Shown: positions 25,261 to 33,286 of the stretch, one piece after another
Position numbering within the stretch: the first letter of the stretch is position 1
How the letters are laid out: each line of letters opens with the position of its first letter
Assembly: GCA_029959555.1 (NCBI GenBank)
Contig: JASCPI010000005.1
Location: 1-64,000 of the forward strand
Length of the DNA stretch: 64,000 bases
Direction: 5' to 3'
DNA from: Lysobacteraceae bacterium PS02065
GTDB lineage: Bacteria; Pseudomonadota; Gammaproteobacteria; Xanthomonadales; Rhodanobacteraceae
Notes under the pieces: model-generated
Database searches by the model: none
The model's input: the letters and a program-made list of their open reading frames with translations, nothing else
What the model was told of the DNA's origin: nothing
Translations under genes and position numbers: made by a program

Positions 25261-25788
25261 ATGGTGCATCACGAGGTTTCGATCAGGCCCTGCGTTCCCG
25301 GTGACGAGGAGGCGCTCGCGCTCGTCGGCCGCGCGACGTTCCTCGAGACGTTCGCAGGCATCCTCGACGGCGCCGACATCGTCGCGCACTGCGCGCGATC
25401 GCATGCGGTGGAGACCTACCGCGACTGGCTTGCGCGCGCGGACTGCCGGCTCTGGCTCGCCGAGGCACCGCACGGCGCGCCGGTCGGTTTCATCGTGCTC
25501 GCGCCTGCGCAGCTGCCGCTGGATGACCTCGCCGAGAATGACGTCGAGATCAAGCGCATCTACCTGCTGAGCCGCTTCCACGGCGGCGGCCTCGGCAAGC
25601 ACATGGCGCAGCAGGCGATCGACGCCGCGCGCGAACGTGGTGCTCGACGCGTGCTGCTCGGCGTCTACGCACGCAACGAGGCTGCGATCGGCTTCTACGC
25701 ACGCATGGGCTTCCGCAAGGTCGGCACGCGCACGTTCAACGTCGGCCATCGGTTCTACGACGACGACATCATGGGCCTGACGCTCTGA
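25261..25788 (+). CDS. GNAT acetyltransferase
   Basis: Protein of 175 residues of the GNAT family (acyl-CoA-dependent N-acyl transfer to an unknown substrate). It starts with VSIRPCVPGDEEALALV. Motif A is IKRIYLLSRFHGGGLGKHMAQQAI, in which R/Q-x-x-G-x-G/A is seen as R-FHGGGLG, and motif B is GVYARNEAAIGFYARMGF. ATG 25261 sits eight bases after GAGG; ATG 25255 is the alternative. Substrate cannot be predicted. Confidence 0.85.
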   Translation: MVHHEVSIRPCVPGDEEALALVGRATFLETFAGILDGADIVAHCARSHAVETYRDWLARADCRLWLAEAPHGAPVGFIVLAPAQLPLDDLAENDVEIKRIYLLSRFHGGGLGKHMAQQAIDAARERGARRVLLGVYARNEAAIGFYARMGFRKVGTRTFNVGHRFYDDDIMGLTL

Positions 25789-26012
25789 CGCGCCACGATG
25801 TGCATGGCCTCGCCATCGTGCGATCGCTGCGGTGCAGGTGCTTGATTCACTGTTGCAGTCCCCCGACGATGCGAGCCTTGGACGCCACGGCACAGGGAGT
25901 TCCACGTGATCGCAACGCGCGAAACACATGACGCCGTCCATGCGGCCGTCATCGGGATTCGAGGGCACGGCGCCTATCGTCACAGCACAGGTACGTCACG
26001 GGTAGCCGGCGC

Positions 26013-26336
26013 ATGAGCGAACGAGGCTACCTGCTGCTCGGTCTGCTCGCACCGCTGATCGTCGTGACGATCCTGCTTTTGGGGGTGCCCCGGTTCGCCG
26101 ACGTCTACCGTGGGTTCGACATGCCGCTACCCTGGCAGACGACGCTCCTTCTGCGTGGTCACGTCGCGATCGCGCTGCTGCCGTTCGCGTGCCTGTCGGC
26201 ATGGTTCCTGTGGCCGAAGCGCGAGGAACGCGGTCGCGCGACGCTGGTCGCGGGTTTGCCGTTGTCGCTCGCGGTGTTCCTGTTCGCCGTGTGGGCCGCG
26301 TACTCGCCGATTGCGCGTCTCGGAGCGTGGGGGTGA
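26013..26336 (+). CDS. Three-helix membrane protein
   Basis: Protein of 107 residues with three predicted membrane helices: about 5-25 (LLLGLLAPLIVVTILLL), 48-68 and 80-99. The loop with basic residues KREERGR between helices 2 and 3 would be cytoplasmic. No family recognised. Its stop overlaps the GTG of the next gene, indicating a coupled pair of membrane proteins. The 224 bp before it contain nothing supported. Confidence 0.65.
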   Translation: MSERGYLLLGLLAPLIVVTILLLGVPRFADVYRGFDMPLPWQTTLLLRGHVAIALLPFACLSAWFLWPKREERGRATLVAGLPLSLAVFLFAVWAAYSPIARLGAWG

Positions 26337-26701
26337 GTGGCGCGGCATCGCCGGTTCCACGCATGCTCCGCTGTCCGCACTGCGGGCAGGCCTGCATGAG
26401 CGTCTGGGTGAAGATCGCCACGGGTCCGGTGAAGCGCAGGCGCTGCCTGCACTGCGCGCAGGGCGTAGGTGTCGCACCGTGGTCCGCCACGCTCGTCTTC
26501 ATGCTCGGGACGATCGCGTTCGCACTCGGGGCGTTCCACGCGGTGGCGATGGTCGGCTCGACGACGGCCGGGATCTTCCTGGCGGCGTTCATGGTCGGCG
26601 GCGTGCTCGCGACGGTGCCGGTCGTGATGCTGTACGCGAGCCTCGTCCCGCTCGTTGCGGATCCCGGAACCCCTCATCACCGAGAAGGCACGTCGCGATG
26701 A
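26333..26701 (+). CDS. Zinc-ribbon membrane protein
   Basis: Protein of 122 residues from GTG 26333 (GGAG upstream; overlap GTGA with the previous stop). An N-terminal ribbon CPHCGQACM and CLHCAQG is followed by two membrane helices (about 50-72 and 80-103). It could also start at ATG 26363, just before the ribbon. Together with its partner at 26013 it may form a membrane complex (inference). Confidence 0.65.
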   Translation: MSGAASPVPRMLRCPHCGQACMSVWVKIATGPVKRRRCLHCAQGVGVAPWSATLVFMLGTIAFALGAFHAVAMVGSTTAGIFLAAFMVGGVLATVPVVMLYASLVPLVADPGTPHHREGTSR

Positions 26702-26795
26702 TGCCGGTTGTCGGCGGGAGTGGTCGCCGGACGGGACGGTGCGCGAGCACGTCCGGCATGCGTATCGCGGGAGCGAGACACGGAGGACGAGATCC

Positions 26796-27368
26796 ATGAA
26801 GGTCACTGGTTACTGGCCGCTGGACGGCAGCGTCGGCGTCGCGTTCCTGCGCCGGCTCGTGAAGGCGTCGCCCGCCAGGCTCGAGCAGGCGTTGCGCGAC
26901 GCGTTGTCGGCCTACGTCGTGCTCACCGATGGTATCCGCGAGGGGCGACTCCGCGAGCCGATCGAACCCGAGCTCTTCCGGGACATGGTCGACGAATTCG
27001 GCAGCGAGCTCCAGGTGAAGCTCATCCTGCGTGCCTGGGAGGAGGACGGACGCTATTGGATGCTGCCGCATACGGGCGACGAGGCGGCGCGTGCGTTCAT
27101 CGCCGCCGCGGTCGTGGCACGTGCCTGCGGGGCGACGATCGCCGGCGAGATCCATCGCGGCGAAGGCGTCGCGATCGGCACCTGTGCCGACAAGCTCGTG
27201 CCGGCACAGGTCACGGCGCTGCGCGAGCCTGCGCGCGCGGCCGTCTCGGCGCTGGTCTACCGCGACGAACTCGCTTTCGCGATGCGCGCCGAGGACAAGG
27301 CCCTCATGGGGGCCGAGCTGCGCACGTTCCACGAGCGACTCGCGGATCCGACACCCGGCGTGCCGTGA
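26796..27368 (+). CDS. Hypothetical protein
   Basis: Protein of 190 residues with CGGAGGA before the ATG. The beginning KVTGYWPLDGSVGVAFLRR is followed by helical segments; the rest is mostly alpha-helical with a GDEAARAFIAAAVVARACG helix that is amphipathic rather than transmembrane. No family recognised and no export signal. Single gene with 94 bp before and 55 bp after. Confidence 0.6.
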   Translation: MKVTGYWPLDGSVGVAFLRRLVKASPARLEQALRDALSAYVVLTDGIREGRLREPIEPELFRDMVDEFGSELQVKLILRAWEEDGRYWMLPHTGDEAARAFIAAAVVARACGATIAGEIHRGEGVAIGTCADKLVPAQVTALREPARAAVSALVYRDELAFAMRAEDKALMGAELRTFHERLADPTPGVP

Positions 27369-27423
27369 TCACGCCGCAACCTCGCCCGGCGTGTTCTCCG
27401 ACCACACATGTTCCACGCATACC

Positions 27424-27786
27424 ATGACCCCACATCGTGTCGTCTTCGACTTCGTCGTCCACTTCACCAACGGCGGCCAACTGTCCGCGCAGGATTTCCG
27501 TCTCGACATCGAGGGCGAGGCGATCGACGACGACGTGCTCGCGGCGTACCTGATCCGCGACATGCGCCTGCTCATGGCGGGTCGCGTCGACATCGCGAAC
27601 AAGCGCGTCGTCGAGGAGCCGCACAAGCGCGGTGCGATCGACGTGCGCGGCCTGCCTGCGACGACGATCGAGCTCGCCGCGACGCCGGTGTCGCTCGAGG
27701 ACGTGCTCGTGCGCGCCGATGCAGCACCCGTGCGCATCGTCGCGGCCGGTGGCGAGAGCTACGTCGTATCGCGGCTGGTGGACTGA
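27424..27786 (+). CDS. Small conserved cytosolic protein, annotated as cyclase in relatives
   Basis: Protein of 120 residues. The motif FDFVVHFTNGGQLSAQDFRLDIEG, then DDVLAAYLIRDMRLLM and NKRVVEEPHKR is a conserved small family that in many actinobacteria and proteobacteria carries the label cyclase (kynurenine-formamidase-like neighbour); I know of no direct evidence for that activity. No metal-binding HxGTHxD motif of true cyclases is present. ATG 27424 has weak ribosome binding support. Confidence 0.65.
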   Translation: MTPHRVVFDFVVHFTNGGQLSAQDFRLDIEGEAIDDDVLAAYLIRDMRLLMAGRVDIANKRVVEEPHKRGAIDVRGLPATTIELAATPVSLEDVLVRADAAPVRIVAAGGESYVVSRLVD

Positions 27787-27890
27787 GGCGCGGTCGACGC
27801 CGCGTAGCGCGCGGGATCGAGGGATCGCTGCACTGCTGCATACGGGCTGCAAGGAGTAGAGTCGCCCAACCCCCGCGCAAGGAAGCCGAC

Positions 27891-29003
27891 ATGACCCGCC
27901 GCCTGCTGTTCGCCGCCCTCGCCTCGTGTGCCTCCAGTGCGCAGGCCGCGCCATCGCCCGAGCTCGTCGTGCGCGATGTCGGTGCGATGCACGTCGCACG
28001 TGCCGGCCACCAGGCGACGCCGCTGCGCGATGGCCACATCCTCGTGACGGGCGGCTGCGCGGCGACGAGCTGCGAGTCGATCCAGGCTTCGGCCGAGCGG
28101 CTCGATGCGACGGGTGCATCGCGCGGTACGGTCGGCGCGATGCACCAGGCGCGCGTGTCGCACGTGGCCGCAGCGCTTCCGGACGGCGGCGTGGTCGTCG
28201 CGGGCGGCTGGACCGGCAGCGCGACCACGGCCAGCGTCGAGGTCTACGACGCGTCGACGCGAGGTTTCACGCGTGTCGCGCCGATGGCGACGCCGCGCAT
28301 GGACGCCGCCGCGGCGATCCTTGCCGATGGGACCGTCCTCGTCACGGGCGGTGCGACCGCGACGAACCGGCCGACTGCGGTGGTCGAGGCCTTCGATCCG
28401 TCGACGCGCACGATGCAGGCCGTCGTCGACATGCAGCTCGCGCGCGCGCACCATGCTGCGGTGACCTTGGCCGACGGCAGCGTGCTCGTCGTCGGCGGAC
28501 TGGTCGGCCGTGGCGAGGCGACCGCATCGGCCGAGCGCTACGACCCGGCGACACGCCGCTTCGTGCCGACCGGACCCCTGCGCGAGGCGCGCGCCAAGCT
28601 CGCCGCGCTGCGCCTGCACGATGGCCGCGTGCTCGTGCTGGCCGGATCGTCCGATGGCGACGACCGGCGTCGCCTCGCGACGACGGAGATTTACGATCCC
28701 GAGCGCGGCGTGTTCACGCCCGGTCCCGCGCTGCACGATGCGCGCTACAAGATCGCGAGTGCGGCGGCGGTGCTCGCGAACGGTGACGTGCTCATCGCCG
28801 GCGACGCGAACGACGTCGAGCGCTGGACGCCCGGCACTCCGGCCTTCGTGCCCGTGGCGGGCGACCTCGGTGCCCGCCGCGCCTTCAGCGTGGTGACCGC
28901 GCTACCCGGCGGCGGCGCGCTCGTGACCGGTGGTTACGACGAGGACATCCGGCCGACGGCGCGCATGTGGGCGATCGCGTCGACGTCGCGAGGTGCACGA
29001 TGA
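27891..29003 (+). CDS. Exported Kelch-repeat protein
   Basis: Protein of 370 residues with a signal peptide (LLFAALASCASSAQA) and about six Kelch-type blades. Each blade shows a hydrophobic DG-x-VLVTGG/VVVAGG turn and a later VEVYD, VEAFDPSTR or TEIYDPERG strand. The fold is a beta-propeller, periplasmic or secreted, used for ligand or protein binding; some family members are galactose-oxidase-like. No catalytic residues of galactose oxidase are evident. AAGGAA lies upstream of the ATG. Confidence 0.85.
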   Translation: MTRRLLFAALASCASSAQAAPSPELVVRDVGAMHVARAGHQATPLRDGHILVTGGCAATSCESIQASAERLDATGASRGTVGAMHQARVSHVAAALPDGGVVVAGGWTGSATTASVEVYDASTRGFTRVAPMATPRMDAAAAILADGTVLVTGGATATNRPTAVVEAFDPSTRTMQAVVDMQLARAHHAAVTLADGSVLVVGGLVGRGEATASAERYDPATRRFVPTGPLREARAKLAALRLHDGRVLVLAGSSDGDDRRRLATTEIYDPERGVFTPGPALHDARYKIASAAAVLANGDVLIAGDANDVERWTPGTPAFVPVAGDLGARRAFSVVTALPGGGALVTGGYDEDIRPTARMWAIASTSRGAR

Positions 29004-29092
29004 TCGAGCGCATGCGTTCGATGCGTGATGATGAAGACACCTCGGATTCCGCCGTCGTCACGGCGACCTCGCGTGCTCTGACAGGACGGCAC

Positions 29093-29391
29093 ATGGCGCG
29101 AGGCTTCCACGGCGCGTGGCGCATGCTCGCACTCGCCGCGATCATCCTGTTGGCCGCGTGCGCGCAGCCCGTGCCGCCCGAGAAGCGTGCCTACGTCGGC
29201 GAATGGCGCGGCGAAGGCATGCAGCTCGCGATCCTGCAGGAAGGGCGCGTCGTCTACCGGCGCCAGCGCAACGGCGGCCGCACGTCGATCGAAACGTCGA
29301 GACGCGCTTCGTCGTGAACGTGCCACCGCGACAGGTCGACGGCGCGTGGACGATGACCGTCGACGGCGTCGTGCTCAAGAAGGTGCGTTGA
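29093..29391 (+). pseudogene. Decayed lipoprotein gene with internal deletion and frameshift
   Basis: The first frame from ATG 29093 encodes a lipoprotein signal ending in LLAACAQ and a domain with VPPEKRAYVGEWRGEGMQL, stopping at 29317. The C-terminal block FVVNVPPRQVDGAWTMTVDGVVLKK is read in another frame and ends at 29391. By recollection, intact relatives have about 25 more residues (a FEGD-x-F segment) between RTSIE and the TRF strand. Thus bases were lost near 29290, leaving a shifted frame. An alternative is a short functional protein, which seems less likely because the C-terminal core is cut off. Confidence 0.65.
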
Positions 29392-29482
29392 CGTTGGACC
29401 TCGACCGCGAACGGCGACGTCCACCGCGGTTCCGGGCGACGCTTCGCGCGACGATGACGACCTGCCGACCCGGGCACCGACC

Positions 29483-29830
29483 ATGATCCGTCTCGCGACC
29501 CTCGCCTTCGTCCTCGCATCGACACTCTGCTCGTTCGCGCATGCAGGCGGTGGCAAGCTCGGCTTCACCGTCGATTTCAAGGCCGACCGCACGACGCTCG
29601 ATGCCTCGCTCAAGCGTGTCGCCGTGGTCGACGTGGCGCCGGATTCGCCGGCGCAGCGTGCGGGCATGCAGGTTGGCGACGTACTCGAGGCCCTCGAAGG
29701 CAAGCCGCTCGCCGGCAGCTCGGCGCGCAACTTCTTCTCCACGCTCGGCGGCCTCGATCGCGGCCAGCGCGTGACCTTGACCGTGCGACGCGGTGAAGCA
29801 CCGGTGACGATGACGCTCGTGGCCGAGTAG
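29483..29830 (+). CDS. Small exported PDZ domain protein
   Basis: Protein of 115 residues: signal peptide LATLAFVLASTLCSFAHA, then a single PDZ domain with KLGFTVDFKADR, VVDVAPDSPAQRAGMQVGDVLEALEGKPL. PDZ domains bind C-terminal or internal peptide stretches; here no protease domain is attached, so it may be a periplasmic adaptor. The GLGF-like loop reads KLGF. Weak ribosome binding site. The preceding 90 bp carry nothing else. Confidence 0.8.
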   Translation: MIRLATLAFVLASTLCSFAHAGGGKLGFTVDFKADRTTLDASLKRVAVVDVAPDSPAQRAGMQVGDVLEALEGKPLAGSSARNFFSTLGGLDRGQRVTLTVRRGEAPVTMTLVAE

Positions 29831-30433
29831 CAGGCTGCGCCGCGACAGTCCGCGGGCCGGCTCGGGCGTGCGCCATGAGCTCAGGCTCGATTTTCGGGAT
29901 TCCCGCTCCGGCACCACTGCTGTCCGGGGAACATCCGCACGGCGCGTCGTGCCGCCAATGTGGCTTTCGCATGATGGTTCCCGGCGCTCGGCGTCGCGCG
30001 ATTTCACAGTCTCGACGCGTCCTCTCGCAGTGGCGTTGCGCTCGAGCCCCTTGCCCTGGGAGAGGGGTTCGGGAGAGGGTGCGGGATCGAGGCCACGTTC
30101 GAACATCGTCGCGATACCGGACCCTCATCCGGCCCTGCGGGCCAGCGGAGGGAGAAGGGAAAGAACGCGCACGATGCCGTGTTGCCACGAGAACGCGTCG
30201 ACATCCTGGCATTCATCGTCGGAAGCCCGACGCGGCGATGCTCCGCAGCCTTCGCTTCGAACTTTCCAGGAGCGGCAGTGGCTCCGGCACCGGATCCTCC
30301 GCACGGCAACAACCAGACCCATGGCAGATCCGACTCCATGGCGGTAGCCGGATCGTGAACGGTGATGGGTTCCGATGCCGGCCTTCGTCCATGATCGCGA
30401 CGCGCCTTATCGGCCCCACGATCCCCGCACGCC
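29831..30433. other. 600-bp gene-free stretch
   Basis: Long frames cross this stretch but their proteins are arginine- and proline-rich shadow sequences without a ribosome binding site. It contains the repeat at 30045-30160. I see no RNA gene or decayed coding sequence in the remainder. Confidence 0.55.
30045..30160. repeat. CCCTCATCCGGCCCTGCGGGCC-type interspersed repeat
   Basis: Two related blocks face each other: 30045-30085 with GGGAGAGGGGTTCGGGAGAG, and 30121-30160 with ACCCTCATCCGGCCCTGCGG followed by a GGAGGGAGAAGGG end. GGCCCTGCGGGCC within the second block is a short hairpin. This is a degraded copy of a very common proteobacterial intergenic repeat of the BIME type. Confidence 0.8.
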
Positions 30434-31069
30434 ATGCCCTATCGACTCGCCCTTTTCGACTTCGACGGCACGCTGGCCGACTCGTTTCCGTTCTTCGCCG
30501 CGACGTTCAACGGACTCGCGGCGCGGCACGGCTTCCGTACGGTCGGCGACGACGACGTGGCGAGACTGCGTGGCATGGCACCGCGCGAGATCATGGCGCA
30601 CGTTGGCATGCCGGCCTGGAAACTGCCGATCGTTGCGAAGGACTTCATGGCCGCGATGCGTGCGGGACGTGCGTCGATCCGCCTGTTCGACGGCATCGCC
30701 GAGGTGCTCGCGGAACTGGATCGGCGCGGCGTGCTGATCGCGGTCGTGTCGTCGAACGCGCGCGACAACGTCGAAGCCGTGCTCGGGCCGAGCGCGGCGC
30801 GCGTCCGCCACTTCGAATGCGGCATGTCGATGTTCGGCAAGACGGCGCGCATCGGGAAGGTGCTGCACGCGTCCGGCGTCGCCGCGCACGAGGCCATCAG
30901 CATCGGCGACCAGGCGTCCGACCTCGAGTGTTCGCGCAGGGCCGGTGTCGCGTTCGGCGCGGTCGCGTGGGGATACGCCACGATCGCATCGCTGGCGGCA
31001 CGGGGGCCGGACATGACCTTCATGCAGGTCGACGACCTGCTGCACATCGCCGACGACACGGCGGGATGA
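30434..31069 (+). CDS. HAD-family phosphatase
   Basis: Protein of 211 residues of the HAD superfamily, subfamily with a helical cap (phosphoglycolate-phosphatase-like). Motif I is LFDFDGTLADS with nucleophile D9 and D11; motif II is IAVVSSN; a lysine in FGKTARIGKVL is the motif III candidate; motif IV is SIGDQASDLE. Expected reaction is magnesium-dependent phosphate hydrolysis of a small metabolite, unknown here. All key residues are present, and length is normal. ATG 30434 has weak ribosome binding support. Confidence 0.85.
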   Translation: MPYRLALFDFDGTLADSFPFFAATFNGLAARHGFRTVGDDDVARLRGMAPREIMAHVGMPAWKLPIVAKDFMAAMRAGRASIRLFDGIAEVLAELDRRGVLIAVVSSNARDNVEAVLGPSAARVRHFECGMSMFGKTARIGKVLHASGVAAHEAISIGDQASDLECSRRAGVAFGAVAWGYATIASLAARGPDMTFMQVDDLLHIADDTAG

Positions 31070-31115
31070 TGCGCGGAGCGTGAAGAGGACGGGCACTCGT
31101 CCCATGAGGCCCATC

Positions 31116-31240
31116 CATGGCGTCAGGTTGATTCTCCGGCGATCGTGTCGGCCTCGGCGCGACTCGCGGGAAAGTGAAACGGACGCCCATTTGCCGATGC
31201 ATGGCCACGCAGCCCGGGAAAGTGATCCCGACCCCGTACA
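31116..31240. repeat. Degenerate relatives of the GGGGTCAGGTTCAT repeats
   Basis: Arms resembling those at 19954 and 24210 occur three times: CATGGCGTCAGGTTGATTCT from 31116, GGGAAAGTGAAACGGACGCC near 31170, and GGGAAAGTGATCCCGACCCC near 31215. Several bases in each are altered, so hairpins are imperfect. The patch fills most of the gap between the HAD and DoxX genes. Confidence 0.6.
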
Positions 31241-31290
31241 GGGGCGCCTCATGCGCGATGATGGGCTCCCGGTCCTCGAGGCACATGGCC

Positions 31291-31713
31291 ATGGCGACAC
31301 GCCTTCCACGATTCGATGCCGCGCAACGCAATGCATGGGGATGGACGCTGCTGCGCCTCGTCCTCGCCGGACTCATCGCCGCGCACGGCTGGGCGCGCTG
31401 GTGGTCCGATGCGGTGACGCCGTTCGGTTCCTGGCTCGAAAGCCTCGGCTTTCCGTTCGGCATGGCGATCGCGGTCGGCATCACGGCGTTCGAGATCCTC
31501 GGCACGCTGCTGCTCGCGTGGGGACGTTTTCTCGTGCTGCCGCTGACGCTCGTCTACGCCGCGATCTACGCGACGGGCATCGTGCTCGTGCACGCGCCGG
31601 CGGGCTGGTTCGTGGTCGGCCTCGGCCGCAATGGCGTCGAGTACAGCGTGCTGCTGATCACCTGCCTGCTGTGCGTGGGCGTGCAGCATGCGGGAGCTCG
31701 GCCGCGCAGTTGA
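31291..31713 (+). CDS. DoxX family membrane protein
   Basis: Protein of 140 residues with four predicted membrane helices: WTLLRLVLAGLIAAHGWAR, then FGMAIAVGITAFEILGTLLL, PLTLVYAAIYATGIVLV and YSVLLITCLLCVGV. The R-x-x-L-A first helix followed by F-E-x-x-G in the second is the DoxX pattern; the family is linked to redox and membrane homeostasis without a clear activity. GAGG is upstream; ATG 31285 is an alternative. It is the last gene of the one-direction array and converges with the next. Confidence 0.75.
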   Translation: MATRLPRFDAAQRNAWGWTLLRLVLAGLIAAHGWARWWSDAVTPFGSWLESLGFPFGMAIAVGITAFEILGTLLLAWGRFLVLPLTLVYAAIYATGIVLVHAPAGWFVVGLGRNGVEYSVLLITCLLCVGVQHAGARPRS

Positions 31714-31851
31714 GGCGCGGTGGACATGATGAGGCGCACTGCCGGCGCATCGACGTGAGACGGCCCGGTCGGCGCCCGTCGGGGTATCCGGCCTGATTCG
31801 AGATCGCGCGAGCGCACCGCGCGCATGGAACGCGTCGAGCGGCCCGCGGGT

Positions 31852-33186
31852 TCAGTCTGCGCGGCGCTGTCGCGCGATGCGCAAGGCCCGCAGGAGGCAC
31901 GCGAACGCCGCGAGCATCTGCAGCACGACGATTCCGGGCACGATCCACGGCACGCGAACGTCGACCGCACCTTCGACGGACCGTGCGCCTTCGGCCGCAG
32001 GCTGGGTCAGGTTGTAGAGCATCGCGGCCTCGCCGAGCAGTGGCGCATCGGACAGGTCCGACATGAGGCGTGGGCCGAGCAGGCGGCCGTTCGGCAGCGG
32101 CCACGACAGCGCGACCGCGAGCAGGCCGAGCGTGCGTGCCTCGGCATGCGCGCCCATGCTGCGTGCGGCACCGAGGCCGAACGCGGTCGCCGAGGTGCCG
32201 AGGCCGTCGAGCACGGGGCCTGCGTCGACGTCGATATAGAACATGTCGCCTTGCCCGCGCGGGAATTCGCGGTAGCCGGTGAGCCAGCGACCGTGTTGCC
32301 AGTAGCCGCGCATGTGCGCGTCGAACCAGGTGCGGGCCTGGTCCGGCCACAGGAAAGGTGCGTGGTGCAGCAGCCATGCACTCGCGCTGCCGCGCACCGC
32401 GGTCGGCTCGGGCGGATCGCCGAACCACGCGTACGGCGGCAGCTCGCCGGTCGGAGCCATCGCACCGGTGAAGCCACGCAGTGCGCGATCGGCCATGGCC
32501 CGGTGGTCGCTGCCGAGTACCGCATCAGCGCGGCGGATCGCATGCCATACGGCCGCGACATCGGCCGGGAAGGTCTGGCGCGGGTAGTCGGCGAGCAGGC
32601 CGCTCGGCGCCGCATCGAGTTCCGCGGCGAGGCTCCCGACCTGGTCGCGCAGCAAGGCCTCGTGCGGCGTGCGGCCGAGCAGGCGCGCCTGCGTGGCGAG
32701 GCCGTCGATGACGAGCATGCGGTAGAACACGTTCTCGCGATGCAGGTGATCCTCGCCCCAGTGCATCTTCACCCATGCCGCCTGGTGCGGATCGGCGAGC
32801 AGGTCGGCGGCGGCGTCGATCGCGGCACGCGCGTAGTCGGCGGGACGCTCGCCGTGCGGTGCGCGCTGCCAGGCACGGTCGAGGTTCTCGGTCGCGCGCA
32901 GGTAATAGACGCTGCCGAACAGCGGCCACTCGGTGCCCGAGATGTCGTCGAGGCCGAGCGTCGTCGCCGCGCGCGACACGCGACGTTCGACGGCCCAGTC
33001 GGCGTACGCCGGTGTCAGCGCGCGATGCCAGCGCCATGCCTGCGAGGCGGGCTCGGGTCCACCGAGGGCGGGATCACGCCAAGCGCGCAGGGTCTCGAAC
33101 GCCGGCCATGCGAACACGACGGCGAGTCCGGCATACACGAGCGCCATCGGGATCGCGATCCAGCGTCGCCTGCGGTGCCTCGCCAT
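31852..33186 (-). CDS. Membrane-anchored hypothetical protein
   Basis: Protein of 444 residues. An N-terminal membrane segment (AIPMALVYAGLAVVFAW) and a C-terminal one (WIVPGIVVLQMLAAFACLL) frame a large domain, likely periplasmic, made of helices with Trp- and His-rich loops (KMHWGEDHLHRENVFYR; LPPYAWFGDP; YREFPRGQGDMFYIDVDAG). The helical plan recalls alpha/alpha-barrel enzymes such as glycoside hydrolase-like or linalool dehydratase-like folds, but I cannot name one. It opens the conserved part of the window, with codon use more GC-rich than to its left. Confidence 0.65.
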   Translation of the reverse strand: MARHRRRRWIAIPMALVYAGLAVVFAWPAFETLRAWRDPALGGPEPASQAWRWHRALTPAYADWAVERRVSRAATTLGLDDISGTEWPLFGSVYYLRATENLDRAWQRAPHGERPADYARAAIDAAADLLADPHQAAWVKMHWGEDHLHRENVFYRMLVIDGLATQARLLGRTPHEALLRDQVGSLAAELDAAPSGLLADYPRQTFPADVAAVWHAIRRADAVLGSDHRAMADRALRGFTGAMAPTGELPPYAWFGDPPEPTAVRGSASAWLLHHAPFLWPDQARTWFDAHMRGYWQHGRWLTGYREFPRGQGDMFYIDVDAGPVLDGLGTSATAFGLGAARSMGAHAEARTLGLLAVALSWPLPNGRLLGPRLMSDLSDAPLLGEAAMLYNLTQPAAEGARSVEGAVDVRVPWIVPGIVVLQMLAAFACLLRALRIARQRRAD

Positions 33187-33225
33187 GCCGGATCCCTCGA
33201 AGCGTGGAGTCGAGGCAGTCTAGCG

Positions 33226-33242
33226 GGCGGCGCGTCGCCGCC
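33226..33242 (-). terminator. Short hairpin downstream of the LysR gene
   Basis: GGCGGCG-CGT-CGCCGCC is a perfect 7-bp GC stem, 45 bp past the stop of the LysR gene on the minus strand. There is no T-run, so intrinsic termination is only possible. Confidence 0.3.
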
Positions 33243-33286
33243 GGCGCACCGAAGCCGCCAGTCGACTAACCGCGCGGATCATTCGA

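Noticed and set aside
29875-31083. 402-codon plus-strand frame over the HAD gene
   Set aside because: Shadow frame crossing an interspersed repeat and the HAD gene in the wrong phase.
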